NCBI RefSeq assembly: GCF_900177725.1
Contig: NZ_FXAT01000004.1
Location: forward strand, 434,001 to 498,000
Origin: Paraburkholderia susongensis
Lineage (GTDB): Bacteria; Pseudomonadota; Gammaproteobacteria; Burkholderiales; Burkholderiaceae
Direction of reading: 5' to 3'
Length of the DNA stretch: 64,000 nucleotides
Shown: piece by piece, positions 10,204-20,015 of the stretch
Layout of the letters: the number at the start of each line of letters is the position of its first letter
Position numbering within the stretch: the stretch's first letter is position 1
The notes under the pieces: generated by a model
What the model was told of the DNA's origin: nothing
The model's database searches: none
Seen by the model: only the letters and a program-made list of their open reading frames with translations
Position numbers and translations under genes: made by a program

Positions 10204-12048
10204 TTGGCGGGAGGTACGATCGACAAGCCGCGCTGGCGGCGCTGGCGTGAAAGCGAACGGCAGGCCGCACGGCACCGTTCGCCGCTCGTGCGGCGCTGGC
10301 TGCGCGCGTGGCTGGCGCTCGGCATCGTCCTGCTGACGCTTGCGGCCGGCGCGGCCCACGCGGCGCGTACGAAGCCAAGCTACAAGGTCGACGTCGTGGC
10401 CGAGCCGCGGTCGCTGCGCCGGCTGCTCGAACAGCACCTCGACATCGCCCGTTTCGCGAAGCGGCCCGACATCAGCGACGACCAGTTCTCGTTCCTGATT
10501 ACCGCCACGCCGCAGCAGGTGCGCGACCTCGCCGCGACCCAGGGCTATTTCTCGCCGGTCGTGAGCACGGACGTGCAAACCGTCGACGACGTGCGGCACG
10601 TCACGGTGAGAGTCGAGGCGGGCCCGCAGACCATCGTCACGTCGGTCGATCTGTCGTTTCGCGGCGCGGTGCTGACCGAAGACCCGTCGCAGGAAAACGC
10701 GACCCGTTTCGCGTTCTCGTTGCACGAGGGCCAGCCGTTTTCGCAGGGCGCCTGGGACGATGCGAAGAACGCGTCGCTGCGCGAGTTGTCGTCGCGCCGC
10801 TACCTCGCCGCGAAGATCTACCACTCCGAGGCGCTGATCGATCCGCGCACGCGCACGGCGAAACTGTCGGTGGTCTACGACAGCGGGCCGACCTTCACGA
10901 TGGGCGAAATCGACGTGCAGGGCACGCGGCGCTACCCGGAACGCATCGTCCACAACGTCAATCCGATTTCGCCGGGCGACGTCTATGACACGCGCCGCGT
11001 CGCCGAACTGCAGCGGCAGTTGCAGAACACCCCGTACTTCGCGAGCGTCGCGATCGACCTCGACAACGACCCGGCCAAGCCGCTCAACACGCCGGTGCAC
11101 GTGAAGGTGTCGGAGTTTCCGTATCACAGCTTCCGCGGCGGCGTCGGCTATTCGACCGACAACGGCCCGCTCGTGCAGGGCGCTTACACGTATCTGAACA
11201 CGTTCGGCGCGGCGTGGCCGTTCACCGTCGAAGGGCGCGCCGACCAGACCCAGCAATACGGGCAGATCCAGCTGTCGATGCCGCCGGGTCCGCGCGCGTG
11301 GACCAACAGCGTGCTGGCGTCCTATACGACCACGGACGTCTCAGACACGCGCATCTACAGCATCCGCGGCGGCGTGCAGCGCTCGCGCACCTCGCAATTC
11401 CTCGACTACAGCTACTCGCTGCTGTACTACGACGACCGGCTCGACCAGAACTCGGCGCCGCCGACCACCGCGCACGCGCTCGTGCCCGCGTGGTCGTGGA
11501 CCCGCCGCGACACCGACGACCCGTTGTTCCCGCGCAGCGGCAACCTGATCCACGTCGAGGCGGGCTTCGCGATCAAGGGCATCCTGACCGACCAGTCGTT
11601 CATTCGCGGCTACGCGCGCGGCCAGCAATACCTGCCGATCGGCAACGACGACATCGTGCTGATCCGCGCCGAGCTCGGCGGCGTGTTCACGAGCGGCAGC
11701 TCGAGCGGTATTCCGGCGTCGCTGCTGTTCCGCGCGGGCGGCTCGAACTCGGTGCGCGGCTACGGCTTCCAGAGCATCGGTAACGACGTCGCCGGCTCGG
11801 TGCTGCCCACCAAATATCTCGTGACGGCGGCGGCCGAATATCAGCACTGGTTCTCGCACGACTGGGGCGCGGCGGCGTTCTTCGACATCGGCACCGCCAC
11901 CGATACCTGGGGCGAAAAAATCTTTTATCCGGGCGTCGGCGTCGGCGCGCGCTGGCGCAGCCCGGTCGGCCCCGTCAACGTCGATATCGCTTACGGCATC
12001 CGCAACCGGAGCGTGCGGCCTTATCTGACGCTCGGCATCGCATTCTGA
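10204..12048 (+). CDS. tamA: TamA, outer-membrane translocation and assembly module (Omp85 family)
   Basis: A 614-aa outer-membrane protein, partner of TamB in assembly of autotransporters and other envelope functions. A hydrophobic export segment (WLALGIVLLTLAAGAAHA, near residues 36-53) is followed by POTRA-type domains to about residue 250 and a C-terminal 16-strand barrel with the FRAGGSNSVRGYGFQSIG motif of Omp85 proteins. The start is inferred to be TTG at 10204, because GGAGG at 10193-10197 sits 6 nt upstream. No in-frame ATG lies near the signal peptide. It is followed after 45 bp by tamB. Confidence 0.93.
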   Translation: MAGGTIDKPRWRRWRESERQAARHRSPLVRRWLRAWLALGIVLLTLAAGAAHAARTKPSYKVDVVAEPRSLRRLLEQHLDIARFAKRPDISDDQFSFLITATPQQVRDLAATQGYFSPVVSTDVQTVDDVRHVTVRVEAGPQTIVTSVDLSFRGAVLTEDPSQENATRFAFSLHEGQPFSQGAWDDAKNASLRELSSRRYLAAKIYHSEALIDPRTRTAKLSVVYDSGPTFTMGEIDVQGTRRYPERIVHNVNPISPGDVYDTRRVAELQRQLQNTPYFASVAIDLDNDPAKPLNTPVHVKVSEFPYHSFRGGVGYSTDNGPLVQGAYTYLNTFGAAWPFTVEGRADQTQQYGQIQLSMPPGPRAWTNSVLASYTTTDVSDTRIYSIRGGVQRSRTSQFLDYSYSLLYYDDRLDQNSAPPTTAHALVPAWSWTRRDTDDPLFPRSGNLIHVEAGFAIKGILTDQSFIRGYARGQQYLPIGNDDIVLIRAELGGVFTSGSSSGIPASLLFRAGGSNSVRGYGFQSIGNDVAGSVLPTKYLVTAAAEYQHWFSHDWGAAAFFDIGTATDTWGEKIFYPGVGVGARWRSPVGPVNVDIAYGIRNRSVRPYLTLGIAF

Positions 12049-12093
12049 TGTTTCGATGACAACCCGCTCCCTCATTCGCCACCTTATTCACGC

Positions 12094-15000
12094 ATGACCA
12101 CGGACGTCACCGACCCGCCCTCCGCGCAGCCGCCCGGGCAACAGCCGCCCGAAACGCCGCCACCGCACCGGTGGGGGCGTCTGCTGCTGAAAACAGTCGT
12201 GGGCACGGTGGCCGTGCTGGTGCTGCTCGTCGCGCTCGTGGCTGGTCTGCTGTACGGCGCGCTCACGACCGAGCGCGGCACCGCGTATGCATGGCATGCG
12301 GCGCTCAGGCTGCTGGGCGGCAGGCTCGGCGGCACGCTCGACGGCGGCACGCTCGCGAACGGCGTGCAGTTGCGCGACGTGCACTGGCGCAGCCTCGACG
12401 GCAGCGGCACCGATATCCAGATCGACCGCGTCGCAGGCCGCTGGGCGCTTGCGCGAGAGCCGTGGCGCTTCACGATCGACTATCTGCATGTCGGCACGAT
12501 CGAGGCGCGGCTCGGCGAGTCGACGCCGAGCAGCAGCGAGCCGATGAAGCTGCCGCGCGATTTGCGCCTACCGATGCAGATCGACATCCGCGACGTGCAG
12601 GTCGAGCGGCTGCTGCTGCACCAGGGTGCGTCGACCACGGAGTTTTCGCACTTTGCTTTTCACGGGCGCAGTGACGGGCGTCATCACGAAGCGGCGGTCG
12701 ACCGGCTCGATACGCCGTTCGGCGCGCTGACGGCATCGGTGAAGCTGGATGGCGTGGAGCCGTTCCCGCTCACCGGCGAGGTCGGCTATTCGGGCAAGGT
12801 CAACGACGAGGCGGTACAGGTCGGCGGGCATCTGAGCGGCACGCTCGAGCAGCTCGTCGCCGAACTCGACGCGAGCGGCATGAAGCTCACCGGCCATGCG
12901 CGGGTCGAGGCCACGCCGTTTGCCGCCGTGCCGCTGCAACGCGCGACGCTGAGCTTCGATCACGTGAATCCGCAGGCTTTCGCGCCCGGCGCGCCGCTGG
13001 CGGACCTGGCCGTGCGCGCGGAGTTGCAGCCGGTGGGGCAGGCGGGGGCGGGGGGTACGCCAGGTGCGACTGGCGCGGCGAGTGCGGCAAGCCTGGCGAG
13101 TGCGGCGAGTCCGGCGAGTGCGGCAAGTGCGGCAGGCCAGGCGAGTGCGGCGAGCGAAGCGGTCACCAGCAGCGCCGCGCAAGCCGCCGCGTCTGACGCC
13201 AGCCACGCTCACCACCATCACGCCGCCAAACCCGCGGCTGGCTTCGCCGTCGCTGGCCATGTGTCGATCGTCAATGCGAAGCCCGGCGCGATCGATCAGA
13301 ACCTGCTGCCACTCATCGACGCGAACGCGGACGTGCGGCTCGACGCCCAGGCGCAAAGCATTTCGAACCTGAACGTGCGGATTGTGCGCAACGCGACGGT
13401 CACGGGCGGCGGCACGCTGAGCGGCAAGCATGGGCAGTTCGATCTGCGCGTCGCGCGGCTCGACCTGAACGCGCTGCAGGCGACGGTGCGGCCCACGCAA
13501 CTGGGCGGCACGATCGGCATCCGCCTGAACGACGACATCCAGAGCCTCACGCTCGATCTCGCTGACCCGGCCGCGGCGCTGCGCGCGCAGGGCAAGGTCA
13601 CGTTCGATCCGGCGCGCATCAGCTTCAACGACGTGCGCGTCACGTCGGGCCGCGGCCGCATCGATCTGTCCGGCGCGCTCAAGCATGATGCGAATTCCAC
13701 CTACAACCTGAAGGCGCAACTGACCGACTTCGATCCGCTGTCGCTGACCTCGCAGATGCCGTCGCGTGCGCCGGCCACTGCACCGGGCACTGCACCGGGC
13801 ACTGCATCGGGCAGGGCGCCGGCCACCACATCGGGCAGAGCACCGGCCACCGCATCGGGCAGAGCGCCGGCCACTGCACCGGGCAGAGCACCCGCCACCG
13901 CACCAGCGCGCAGGATCGAAGCGCGCGTGAACGCCACGCTCACCGCGGCCGGCGTGCTCGCGCCGGTCCTCACGACGCGCGCCGAATTCAAGCTCGGGCC
14001 GAGCGTCTACGACGACCTGCCGCTCACCGGCGGCGGCATGATCCAGCTGGCCGGCACGCGGATTCTGCCGAGCCGCGCGAATCTGTCGGTGGCGGGCAAT
14101 CAGGTCGACCTGCAGGGCAGCTTCGGCGCACCGGGAGACCGGCTGCGCTTTCGCCTCGACGCGCCGCAGCTCGAACGGCTCGGCTTCGGCCTCGCGGGCG
14201 CCGTCGCCGCCGACGGCGACGTGACCGGCTCGTTCGCGCATCCCAACGTCGTGCTGAACTACAAGGCCGACAGCGTCGTGTTCGCGAGCAACCGCCTCGG
14301 TCATGCGGAAGGCCACGCCGAATTGCGCGACGGCGCGAACGGCGCGCTCGCATTCACGACCGACGCGCGCAACCTGAGCGCGGGCGGCGTCGAGCTGAGC
14401 ACGCTCACGGCGCGCCTCTCCGGCACGCGTGCGAATCACACGCTCGAGGCCGCGGCCACCGGCAAACTGCAGGACCGCCCGCTCGATCTGACGCTCGCCG
14501 CCAACGGCAGGCTGACCGACACGCGTGACGTCACGCGCTGGGACGGCACCGTCACGCGTCTGCAGAATCGCGGCACGCCCGCGCTCAATCTCGAATCGCC
14601 GCTCGCGGTGAGCGCCGGGCCGGGGCGGCTCACGCTCGGCGCGACGCGCCTCTCGATCGAGGGTGCGATGCTGAACCTCAAGTCGTTCGTGTTCGATCGC
14701 GGCCGCATCCAGTCGGCCGGCAGCCTGACCGACGTTTCGCTTGCGCGTCTGCAGGAGTTGCGGCACGAGATTACCGGCGAGCCGCCGGCGGTCAGAACCG
14801 ATCTCGTGTTCGACGGCGACTGGGACTTCTCGCTCGGCGCGACGGCGAGCGGTCACGTCCAGTTGCGGCGGCGCAGCGGGGACGTGACCGTCGAAATCGG
14901 CCGCGGGCTGGCGTCGATGGGTATTTCGGACATCAGCGCGCGCGCCGAATTCACGGGCGGCAACCGGCTCAACGCGACCGTGCACGCGCAGGCGAGCCGG

Positions 15001-16386
15001 GTCGGCGTGATCGACGCCGATGTGCATACCCCGCTCGTGATGCGCGACGGCATGCTGAGCGTCGACCCGCAGAGCGCGTTGTCGGGCAACGTCAACGCGA
15101 ACGTGCCGTCGCTGCGCACCACGGGGGGGCTGCTCGGTCCGAGCTATCTGCTCGACGGGCGTCTCGCGCTCAAGCTCGCGCTCGGCGGCACGGTCGCGAA
15201 GCCGAACGTGACCGGATCGCTGACCGGCGACGGCCTGTCCGCGACCGTGGTCAGCCAGGGCGTGCAACTGAAGGACGGCGTGGTGCGCATCGCGCTGTCG
15301 CAGAACATGGTGGATTTCCAGCAGGTCGAGTTCCGCGGCTCGAGCGGCACGCTCCGCGCGACCGGCCGCATTCGCCTCGACGGCGCCGAGCCCGATCTGA
15401 GCGCGAGCGTCGTCGCCGACAAGCTCGATGTGTTCGCCTCGCCGGACCGCCATCTGTCGCTCTCGGGCAGCGCGAGCCTCGCGAATGGCGGGGCCGAGCG
15501 CGGCCTTGCGATCAACGGCAAGTTCGTCGTCGATAGCGCGCTGTTCGATATGCCCGAGCAGGCCGCGCCGAGCCTTGGCGACGACGTCGTCATCATCCGC
15601 CCGGACGGCACGCGCTCGGGCGGGCGGCCACCCCCGAGCGAGGAAGGCGGCCGGCCGGCCAGCCCGTTCGCGCCGCGCGCCAATATCGAGATCGGCCTCG
15701 GCAACAACTTCCGCTTCCGCGGCATGGGCGCCGATCTCGGCCTCGCCGGCACGATCACCGCGATGAGCGCGCCGAACACGCCGCTGCGCGCGGTCGGCAA
15801 CGTGCGCGTCACGCCGGGTTCGACCTACACCGCGTTCGGCCGCAAGCTCTCGATCGAGAACGGCTTCTTCACGTTCAACGGTCCGGTCACCAATCCGGGC
15901 ATCAACATTCTCGCGATGCGCCGCAACCAGCAGGTCGAGGCGGGCGTGCAGGTCACGGGAACGCTGCAGTTGCCGGTCGCGCGGCTCGTGTCGGAGCCGA
16001 GCGTGTCGGACAACGAAAAGCTCTCGTGGCTGCTGTTCGGCCACGGCACCGACCAGGGCAACAACCTCGGTCAGCAGAGCACGATGACGACCGCGCTCGC
16101 GCTGCTCGGCAGCGCGACCGGCAAGCGGATCGCGCAGACCGTCGGGCTCGACGAGTTTTCGATCGGGCGAAGCGACGTCGGCCTGACCGATCCGCAGGTG
16201 GTGATGGTCTCGAAGGCGATCAACGAATGGCTCGTGATCGGCTACGAGCAGGGGTTGCAGTCGGCGAGCAACGCGGTCAAGGCGACGATCAATCTGTCGC
16301 GGTACTGGTCGTTCGTGGTGTATGGCGGGACGTTCTATGGCGCCGATGTGCTGTACACGCGGCGCTTCGACCGGATCAAGTGGTGA
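12094..16386 (+). CDS. tamB: TamB, inner-membrane-anchored translocation and assembly protein
   Basis: A 1430-aa protein with one N-terminal membrane anchor (about residues 30-57), a very long periplasmic beta-rich region and the C-terminal TamB (DUF490) domain ending in TRRFDRIKW. It is thought to span the periplasm and work with TamA, possibly carrying lipids or outer-membrane clients. Two low-complexity insertions stand out: an Ala/Ser tract near residues 325-355 and an 8-residue repeat (GRAPATAS-like) near 559-600. Both have DNA tandem repeats beneath them. It lies 45 bp after tamA. Confidence 0.95.
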   Translation: MTTDVTDPPSAQPPGQQPPETPPPHRWGRLLLKTVVGTVAVLVLLVALVAGLLYGALTTERGTAYAWHAALRLLGGRLGGTLDGGTLANGVQLRDVHWRSLDGSGTDIQIDRVAGRWALAREPWRFTIDYLHVGTIEARLGESTPSSSEPMKLPRDLRLPMQIDIRDVQVERLLLHQGASTTEFSHFAFHGRSDGRHHEAAVDRLDTPFGALTASVKLDGVEPFPLTGEVGYSGKVNDEAVQVGGHLSGTLEQLVAELDASGMKLTGHARVEATPFAAVPLQRATLSFDHVNPQAFAPGAPLADLAVRAELQPVGQAGAGGTPGATGAASAASLASAASPASAASAAGQASAASEAVTSSAAQAAASDASHAHHHHAAKPAAGFAVAGHVSIVNAKPGAIDQNLLPLIDANADVRLDAQAQSISNLNVRIVRNATVTGGGTLSGKHGQFDLRVARLDLNALQATVRPTQLGGTIGIRLNDDIQSLTLDLADPAAALRAQGKVTFDPARISFNDVRVTSGRGRIDLSGALKHDANSTYNLKAQLTDFDPLSLTSQMPSRAPATAPGTAPGTASGRAPATTSGRAPATASGRAPATAPGRAPATAPARRIEARVNATLTAAGVLAPVLTTRAEFKLGPSVYDDLPLTGGGMIQLAGTRILPSRANLSVAGNQVDLQGSFGAPGDRLRFRLDAPQLERLGFGLAGAVAADGDVTGSFAHPNVVLNYKADSVVFASNRLGHAEGHAELRDGANGALAFTTDARNLSAGGVELSTLTARLSGTRANHTLEAAATGKLQDRPLDLTLAANGRLTDTRDVTRWDGTVTRLQNRGTPALNLESPLAVSAGPGRLTLGATRLSIEGAMLNLKSFVFDRGRIQSAGSLTDVSLARLQELRHEITGEPPAVRTDLVFDGDWDFSLGATASGHVQLRRRSGDVTVEIGRGLASMGISDISARAEFTGGNRLNATVHAQASRVGVIDADVHTPLVMRDGMLSVDPQSALSGNVNANVPSLRTTGGLLGPSYLLDGRLALKLALGGTVAKPNVTGSLTGDGLSATVVSQGVQLKDGVVRIALSQNMVDFQQVEFRGSSGTLRATGRIRLDGAEPDLSASVVADKLDVFASPDRHLSLSGSASLANGGAERGLAINGKFVVDSALFDMPEQAAPSLGDDVVIIRPDGTRSGGRPPPSEEGGRPASPFAPRANIEIGLGNNFRFRGMGADLGLAGTITAMSAPNTPLRAVGNVRVTPGSTYTAFGRKLSIENGFFTFNGPVTNPGINILAMRRNQQVEAGVQVTGTLQLPVARLVSEPSVSDNEKLSWLLFGHGTDQGNNLGQQSTMTTALALLGSATGKRIAQTVGLDEFSIGRSDVGLTDPQVVMVSKAINEWLVIGYEQGLQSASNAVKATINLSRYWSFVVYGGTFYGADVLYTRRFDRIKW
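13768..13908 (+). repeat. 24-bp coding tandem repeat inside tamB
   Basis: About five degenerate copies of a 24-bp unit encode the recurring octapeptide G-R-A-P-A-T-(A/T)-(S/P). The frame is kept because the unit is a multiple of three. The copy number is likely to vary between strains. Confidence 0.85.
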
Positions 16387-16401
16387 GGCGGTGATGTAGC
16401 G

Positions 16402-16418
16402 GGCGCCTGAAGGGCGCC
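16402..16418. terminator. Small hairpin between convergent tamB and metG
   Basis: GGCGCC (16402-16407) pairs with GGCGCC (16413-16418) around TGAAG. It is the only structure in the 37 bp between the two stop codons. No T-tract follows, so termination is only suggested. Confidence 0.35.
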
Positions 16419-16423
16419 GCGCC

Positions 16424-18556
16424 TTACTTCACGCGCATTCCCGGCTTCGCGCCGCTATGCGGCTCGAGCACGTAGAGGCCCGGTTCGGCCTTCTCGTCCG
16501 CCGCCGATGCCGCGAGCACCATGCCCTCGGACATGCCGAACTTCATCTTGCGCGGCGCGAGGTTCGCGACCATCACGGTCAGCTTGCCGATCAGCTGCTC
16601 CGGCTGATACGCCGACTTGATGCCCGAGAACACGTTGCGGGTTTTCTCTTCACCGACGTCGAGCGTGAGTTGCAGCAGCTTGTCCGAGCCCTCGACCGCC
16701 TTGCAGTCGACGATCTTCGCGATGCGCAGATCGACCTTCGCGAAGTCGTCGATGGAGATGATGGCGGGCTCTTCTTCCTTCGCGGCGGCGGCCTTGGCGT
16801 TTTTCTTCGAGGCACCCTTCGCGTCGGCCGCAGCCGCTTCCGGCGTGGCTTGCAGCGACTCGCGGTTGGCCGCGAGCAGCGCTTCGATCTGCTTCGGGTC
16901 GACGCGCGTCATCAGGTGCTTGTACGCGTTGATCGGGCGCGCCGAGCTGAGCGGCACGTTCGCGTCGGCCCACTTGAGCGGTTCGATGCCGAGGAACGCC
17001 TCGACCGCTTCGGCGAGCTTCGGCAGCACCGGCTTCAGCGCGAGCGACAGCAGGCGGAACGCCTCGATGCTGACGCTGCAGGTTTCGTGCAGCGCGACCG
17101 CGTTGGCCGGGTCTTTCGCCTGATCCCACGGCTTCGCGGTATCGACGTAGGCGTTGACCGAGTCGGCGAGTTCCATCGTTTGACGCAGCGCGCGGCTGTA
17201 TTCGCGCGCTTCGTAGTGCGCGGCGATCTGCGGGATCGCGGCGCGCAGCGTGGCGAGCAGCGGGTGGTGCATCGCGCTCTCCTGCACGCGGCCGTCGAAG
17301 CGCTTGATCAGGAAGCCGGCCGCACGGCTCGCGATGTTCACGTACTTGCCGACCAGATCGCTGTTCACGCGCGCCTGGAAGTCGTCGAGGTTCAGGTCGA
17401 GGTCTTCCATCGTGCTGTTGAGCTTGGCGGCGAAGTAGTAACGCAGCCACTCCGGATTCAGGCCGGTGTCGATCACGCTTTGCGCCGTGATGAAGGTGCC
17501 GCGCGACTTCGACATCTTCGCGCCGTCGACGGTCAGAAAGCCGTGCGCGAACACGTTGGTCGGCGTGCGATGGTCCGAGAACTCGAGCATTGCCGGCCAG
17601 AACAGCGTGTGGAAATACAGGATGTCTTTGCCGATGAAGTGGTATTGCTCAGTCTTCGAGCCCTTGCGGACCCATGCGTCGAAATCGAGGCCGCGCTTTT
17701 CGGCGAGATTCTTGAAGCTCGCGTAGTAGCCGACCGGTGCGTCGAGCCACACGTAGAAATACTTGCCCGGCGCGCCCGGAATCTCGAAGCCGAAATACGG
17801 CGCATCGCGCGAGATGTCCCAGTCGGCGAGCTTGGCTTCGCCGGCGTCGCCGAGCCATTCGCGCATCTTGTTGGTCGCTTCCGGCTGGGCGAGACCGCCG
17901 ACCCAGGCGCGCAGGAAGTTCTCGCAGCGCGGATCGGACAGGCGGAAGAAGTAGTGCGTCGAGGTTTTGCGAATCGGCGTGGCGCCCGAGACGACCGAGT
18001 ACGGATTGACGAGTTCGGTGGGCTGATAGGTCGAGCCGCAGACTTCGCAGCTGTCGCCGTACTGGTCCTTCGCGCCGCATTTCGGGCATTCGCCCTTGAT
18101 GAAGCGGTCCGGCAGGAACATTTCCTTGACCGGGTCGTAGGCCTGCTCGATCTCGCGTGCCTCGATCAGGCCCGCTTCCTTGAGCGCGAGGTAGACGTTT
18201 TCGCTGAGAACGCGGTTCTCTTCGGAGTCGGTCGAATAGTAGTTGTCGAACGAAATGCCGAAGCTGTCGAAGTCGCGCTTGTGTTCCTGCCAGACGCGGT
18301 CGATCAGTTGTTTCGGGGTCAGCCCTTCTTTTTCCGCGCGCAGCATGACCGGCGTGCCGTGCGTGTCGTCGGCGCCCACGTAGTAGACCTCATGGCCGTG
18401 CATGCGCAGCGACCGGACCCAGATGTCCGTCTGGATATATTCGACCAGGTGGCCGATATGAATCTGCCCGTTCGCATACGGAAGGGCCGACGTGACGAGA
18501 ATCTGGCGGCGGCCGGACGGCGCGCCTGCGGAGAGATCGGTGGCGGGTGCTGACAT
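16424..18556 (-). CDS. metG: Methionyl-tRNA synthetase MetG
   Basis: A 710-aa class-I synthetase. HIGH is at residues 33-36 and KMSKS near 347. The zinc knuckle has CPKCG and a later CEVC, marking the E. coli-like form. The last 110 residues are a fused tRNA-binding (EMAP-II/Trbp111-like) domain starting [18 protein letters not shown], joined by a Lys/Ala-rich linker. It is convergent with tamB and separated from the lipoprotein gene upstream by a strong terminator. Confidence 0.99.
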   Translation of the reverse strand: MSAPATDLSAGAPSGRRQILVTSALPYANGQIHIGHLVEYIQTDIWVRSLRMHGHEVYYVGADDTHGTPVMLRAEKEGLTPKQLIDRVWQEHKRDFDSFGISFDNYYSTDSEENRVLSENVYLALKEAGLIEAREIEQAYDPVKEMFLPDRFIKGECPKCGAKDQYGDSCEVCGSTYQPTELVNPYSVVSGATPIRKTSTHYFFRLSDPRCENFLRAWVGGLAQPEATNKMREWLGDAGEAKLADWDISRDAPYFGFEIPGAPGKYFYVWLDAPVGYYASFKNLAEKRGLDFDAWVRKGSKTEQYHFIGKDILYFHTLFWPAMLEFSDHRTPTNVFAHGFLTVDGAKMSKSRGTFITAQSVIDTGLNPEWLRYYFAAKLNSTMEDLDLNLDDFQARVNSDLVGKYVNIASRAAGFLIKRFDGRVQESAMHHPLLATLRAAIPQIAAHYEAREYSRALRQTMELADSVNAYVDTAKPWDQAKDPANAVALHETCSVSIEAFRLLSLALKPVLPKLAEAVEAFLGIEPLKWADANVPLSSARPINAYKHLMTRVDPKQIEALLAANRESLQATPEAAAADAKGASKKNAKAAAAKEEEPAIISIDDFAKVDLRIAKIVDCKAVEGSDKLLQLTLDVGEEKTRNVFSGIKSAYQPEQLIGKLTVMVANLAPRKMKFGMSEGMVLAASAADEKAEPGLYVLEPHSGAKPGMRVK

Positions 18557-18727
18557 AAGGATCGTGGGTGCCTGCGGTGGGACGAAACGACAATTCTAGC
18601 AGGGCGGATGCTTCACGCGGGGTGGGCGGGGCAGGCCGGAGAGGCGGCTGCGCACCACGGCGGCAGGGTCGAGATGGCGAGCTATGGGAGCTAGACAGCG
18701 GACAAATCCGCAGACAAAACCGTGCGC

Positions 18728-18756
18728 CCAAAAAAAACCGGGGTTATTAACCCCGG
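18728..18756 (-). terminator. Strong intrinsic terminator upstream of metG
   Basis: CCGGGGTT (18738-18745) pairs with AACCCCGG (18749-18756) around ATT. On the - strand the stem runs into eight T residues. It ends leftward transcripts coming from the OmpA-like lipoprotein gene, about 240 nt past that stop, and insulates metG. Confidence 0.85.
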
Positions 18757-18943
18757 AGCAACAACGACAAGAGGAGAATGGTGACGCGGCGGCTTCGCCA
18801 GCCACGTACCGTAAAGAGAGACCGCGGATTTCCGGCAGAGTTCGAAATTTTTTTCGTCGTCTTTCAGATTGCCTGGTGGGGTCTGAAGCTGGTCCGCAAA
18901 GCGGCGCGTAAATCGCCATGCCTCCCCGTTTTAAACGTGAACC

Positions 18944-18972
18944 GGGTGCGGGCGGCAACGCCCGGCACCCGC
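18944..18972 (-). terminator. GC-rich hairpin after the OmpA-like lipoprotein gene
   Basis: CGGGTGCGGGCG pairs with CGCCCGGCACCCG with a single bulge around GCAA. On the - strand it is followed by GTTCACGTTTTAAAA, a poor T-tract. It may be a weak terminator or an mRNA-end stabiliser for the gene whose stop is at 18999. Confidence 0.5.
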
Positions 18973-18998
18973 TTTCCCATTCTCCCGAAGCCTCGTCC

Positions 18999-19652
18999 TT
19001 ACTGCGTTGCGTGCTGAGCCGTTGCGCGCAGATAGATTTCCACGCGACGGTTCGCCGCACGGCCCGCTTCGGTGTTGTTATCGGCGATCGGCTGGTTCGG
19101 GCCCATGCCGGTTGCGGACAGGCGCTGCGGCGCGATGCCGCGTTGCGCCAGATAGCCGGTCACGCTCTGCGCGCGGTTGACCGACAGCGTCTGGTTATAT
19201 TGCAGCGAACCCGTGCTATCCGTATGACCGACCACCGACGCGACGATTTCCGGATTCTGCTGCATGGTCTGCGCGAGCTGGTCGAGCACCGGCGCGAACG
19301 ACGGCTTGATCGCGTAGCTGCTGGTGTCGAACGTGACCGAGCTCGGGATGTTCAGCTTGAGCGAGCCGTCCGGCTGCTCGGTGATCTGCGTGCCAGTGCC
19401 CTTGGTGGCGCCCGACATGCGGTTGCGAATCGCTTCCCAGTTGTAGCCCGTGACGCCCCCAACTGCCGCACCGACGCCCGCGCCGATCGCCGCGCCCTTG
19501 CCGCCGCCGAAGATCGCGCCGAGCGCTGCACCCGTGCCGGCACCTACACCCGTGCCGACTGCCGTATTCGTGCCCTGTTGGGTGGCGCAGCCCGCCAGCA
19601 GGGAGCCGGCGACCGCGAAGACAGCCATGCGAGTCATGATTTTTGCATTCAT
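18999..19652 (-). CDS. OmpA-domain outer-membrane lipoprotein (YiaD/Pal-like)
   Basis: A 217-aa lipoprotein. The signal peptide ends in LLAGC, giving lipidated Cys22. Residues 25-72 form a Gly/Ala-rich glycine-zipper segment, and residues 105-205 are an OmpA C-terminal peptidoglycan-binding domain with VGHTDSTGS and the NRRVEIYLR end. It probably anchors the outer membrane to peptidoglycan. AGAGGA about 8 nt before the ATG supports the start. It is an independent unit. Confidence 0.93.
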   Translation of the reverse strand: MNAKIMTRMAVFAVAGSLLAGCATQQGTNTAVGTGVGAGTGAALGAIFGGGKGAAIGAGVGAAVGGVTGYNWEAIRNRMSGATKGTGTQITEQPDGSLKLNIPSSVTFDTSSYAIKPSFAPVLDQLAQTMQQNPEIVASVVGHTDSTGSLQYNQTLSVNRAQSVTGYLAQRGIAPQRLSATGMGPNQPIADNNTEAGRAANRRVEIYLRATAQHATQ

Positions 19653-20015
19653 TTTCGATTCCTCTTGAGTGAAGCGAATAAACCAGCGGATACCGCTAAT
19701 TCAGTCAAACTATCCAGCGAACGTTACGACAGTACATACAGTGCAGCGAACCACCCGAAACACTCGAAATACGGCAATCCTACGCCTTTCTGCACGCCGG
19801 TCCGACAGCGCAGAAGGGTCTTCGGGCAACGCGTGCCGTCAGACACTACAATAATGCCTGAAGCGCGCAGTGATGCGACCCCATGGCGTCCCGCCAGCGG
19901 AAGCGTGCATGGCACGCGTGATTTTCGCAATGCTGTCTAACAATTTCTTTCAAATTCCGGCGCGCGGCCGCGATTTCGATACCGCCGCGCCATATGTGTC
20001 CCCCACGGAGTGCCA
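19653..20015. other. Divergent intergenic region lipoprotein / mrp
   Basis: 363 bp, AT-richer than its flanks, between two divergent genes. It must hold both promoters. I see no long inverted repeat and no convincing regulator site. Confidence 0.5.

Larger units (their letters stand above)
18557..18998. other. Intergenic region metG / OmpA-like lipoprotein gene
   Basis: 442 bp without a convincing gene. It contains the terminator at 18728-18756 and an imperfect GC-rich hairpin at 18944-18972, 26 nt past the lipoprotein stop. The 190 bp between the two structures could be a long 3' untranslated region or a small RNA ending at the terminator. The metG promoter should lie in 18557-18727, but no clear -35/-10 pair stands out. 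Confidence 0.6.

Noticed and set aside
13768..13908. CRISPR-like array, because of the regular repeats.
   Set aside because: The units are 24 bp, contiguous, in frame and encode a recurring octapeptide of TamB, with no unique spacers.
18728..18830. Leader peptide for attenuation: the - strand reads I-L-L-L-S-L-L-L-R-G then stop at the foot of the terminator upstream of metG.
   Set aside because: The frame has no ATG or GTG with a ribosome site, the branched-chain run has no link to metG, and the other two frames are equally open.
18778..19017. A + strand frame of 79 codons preceded by GAGGAG, with a hydrophobic middle.
   Set aside because: The ribosome site touches the ATG (one base apart), and the end runs over the stop of the real lipoprotein gene.
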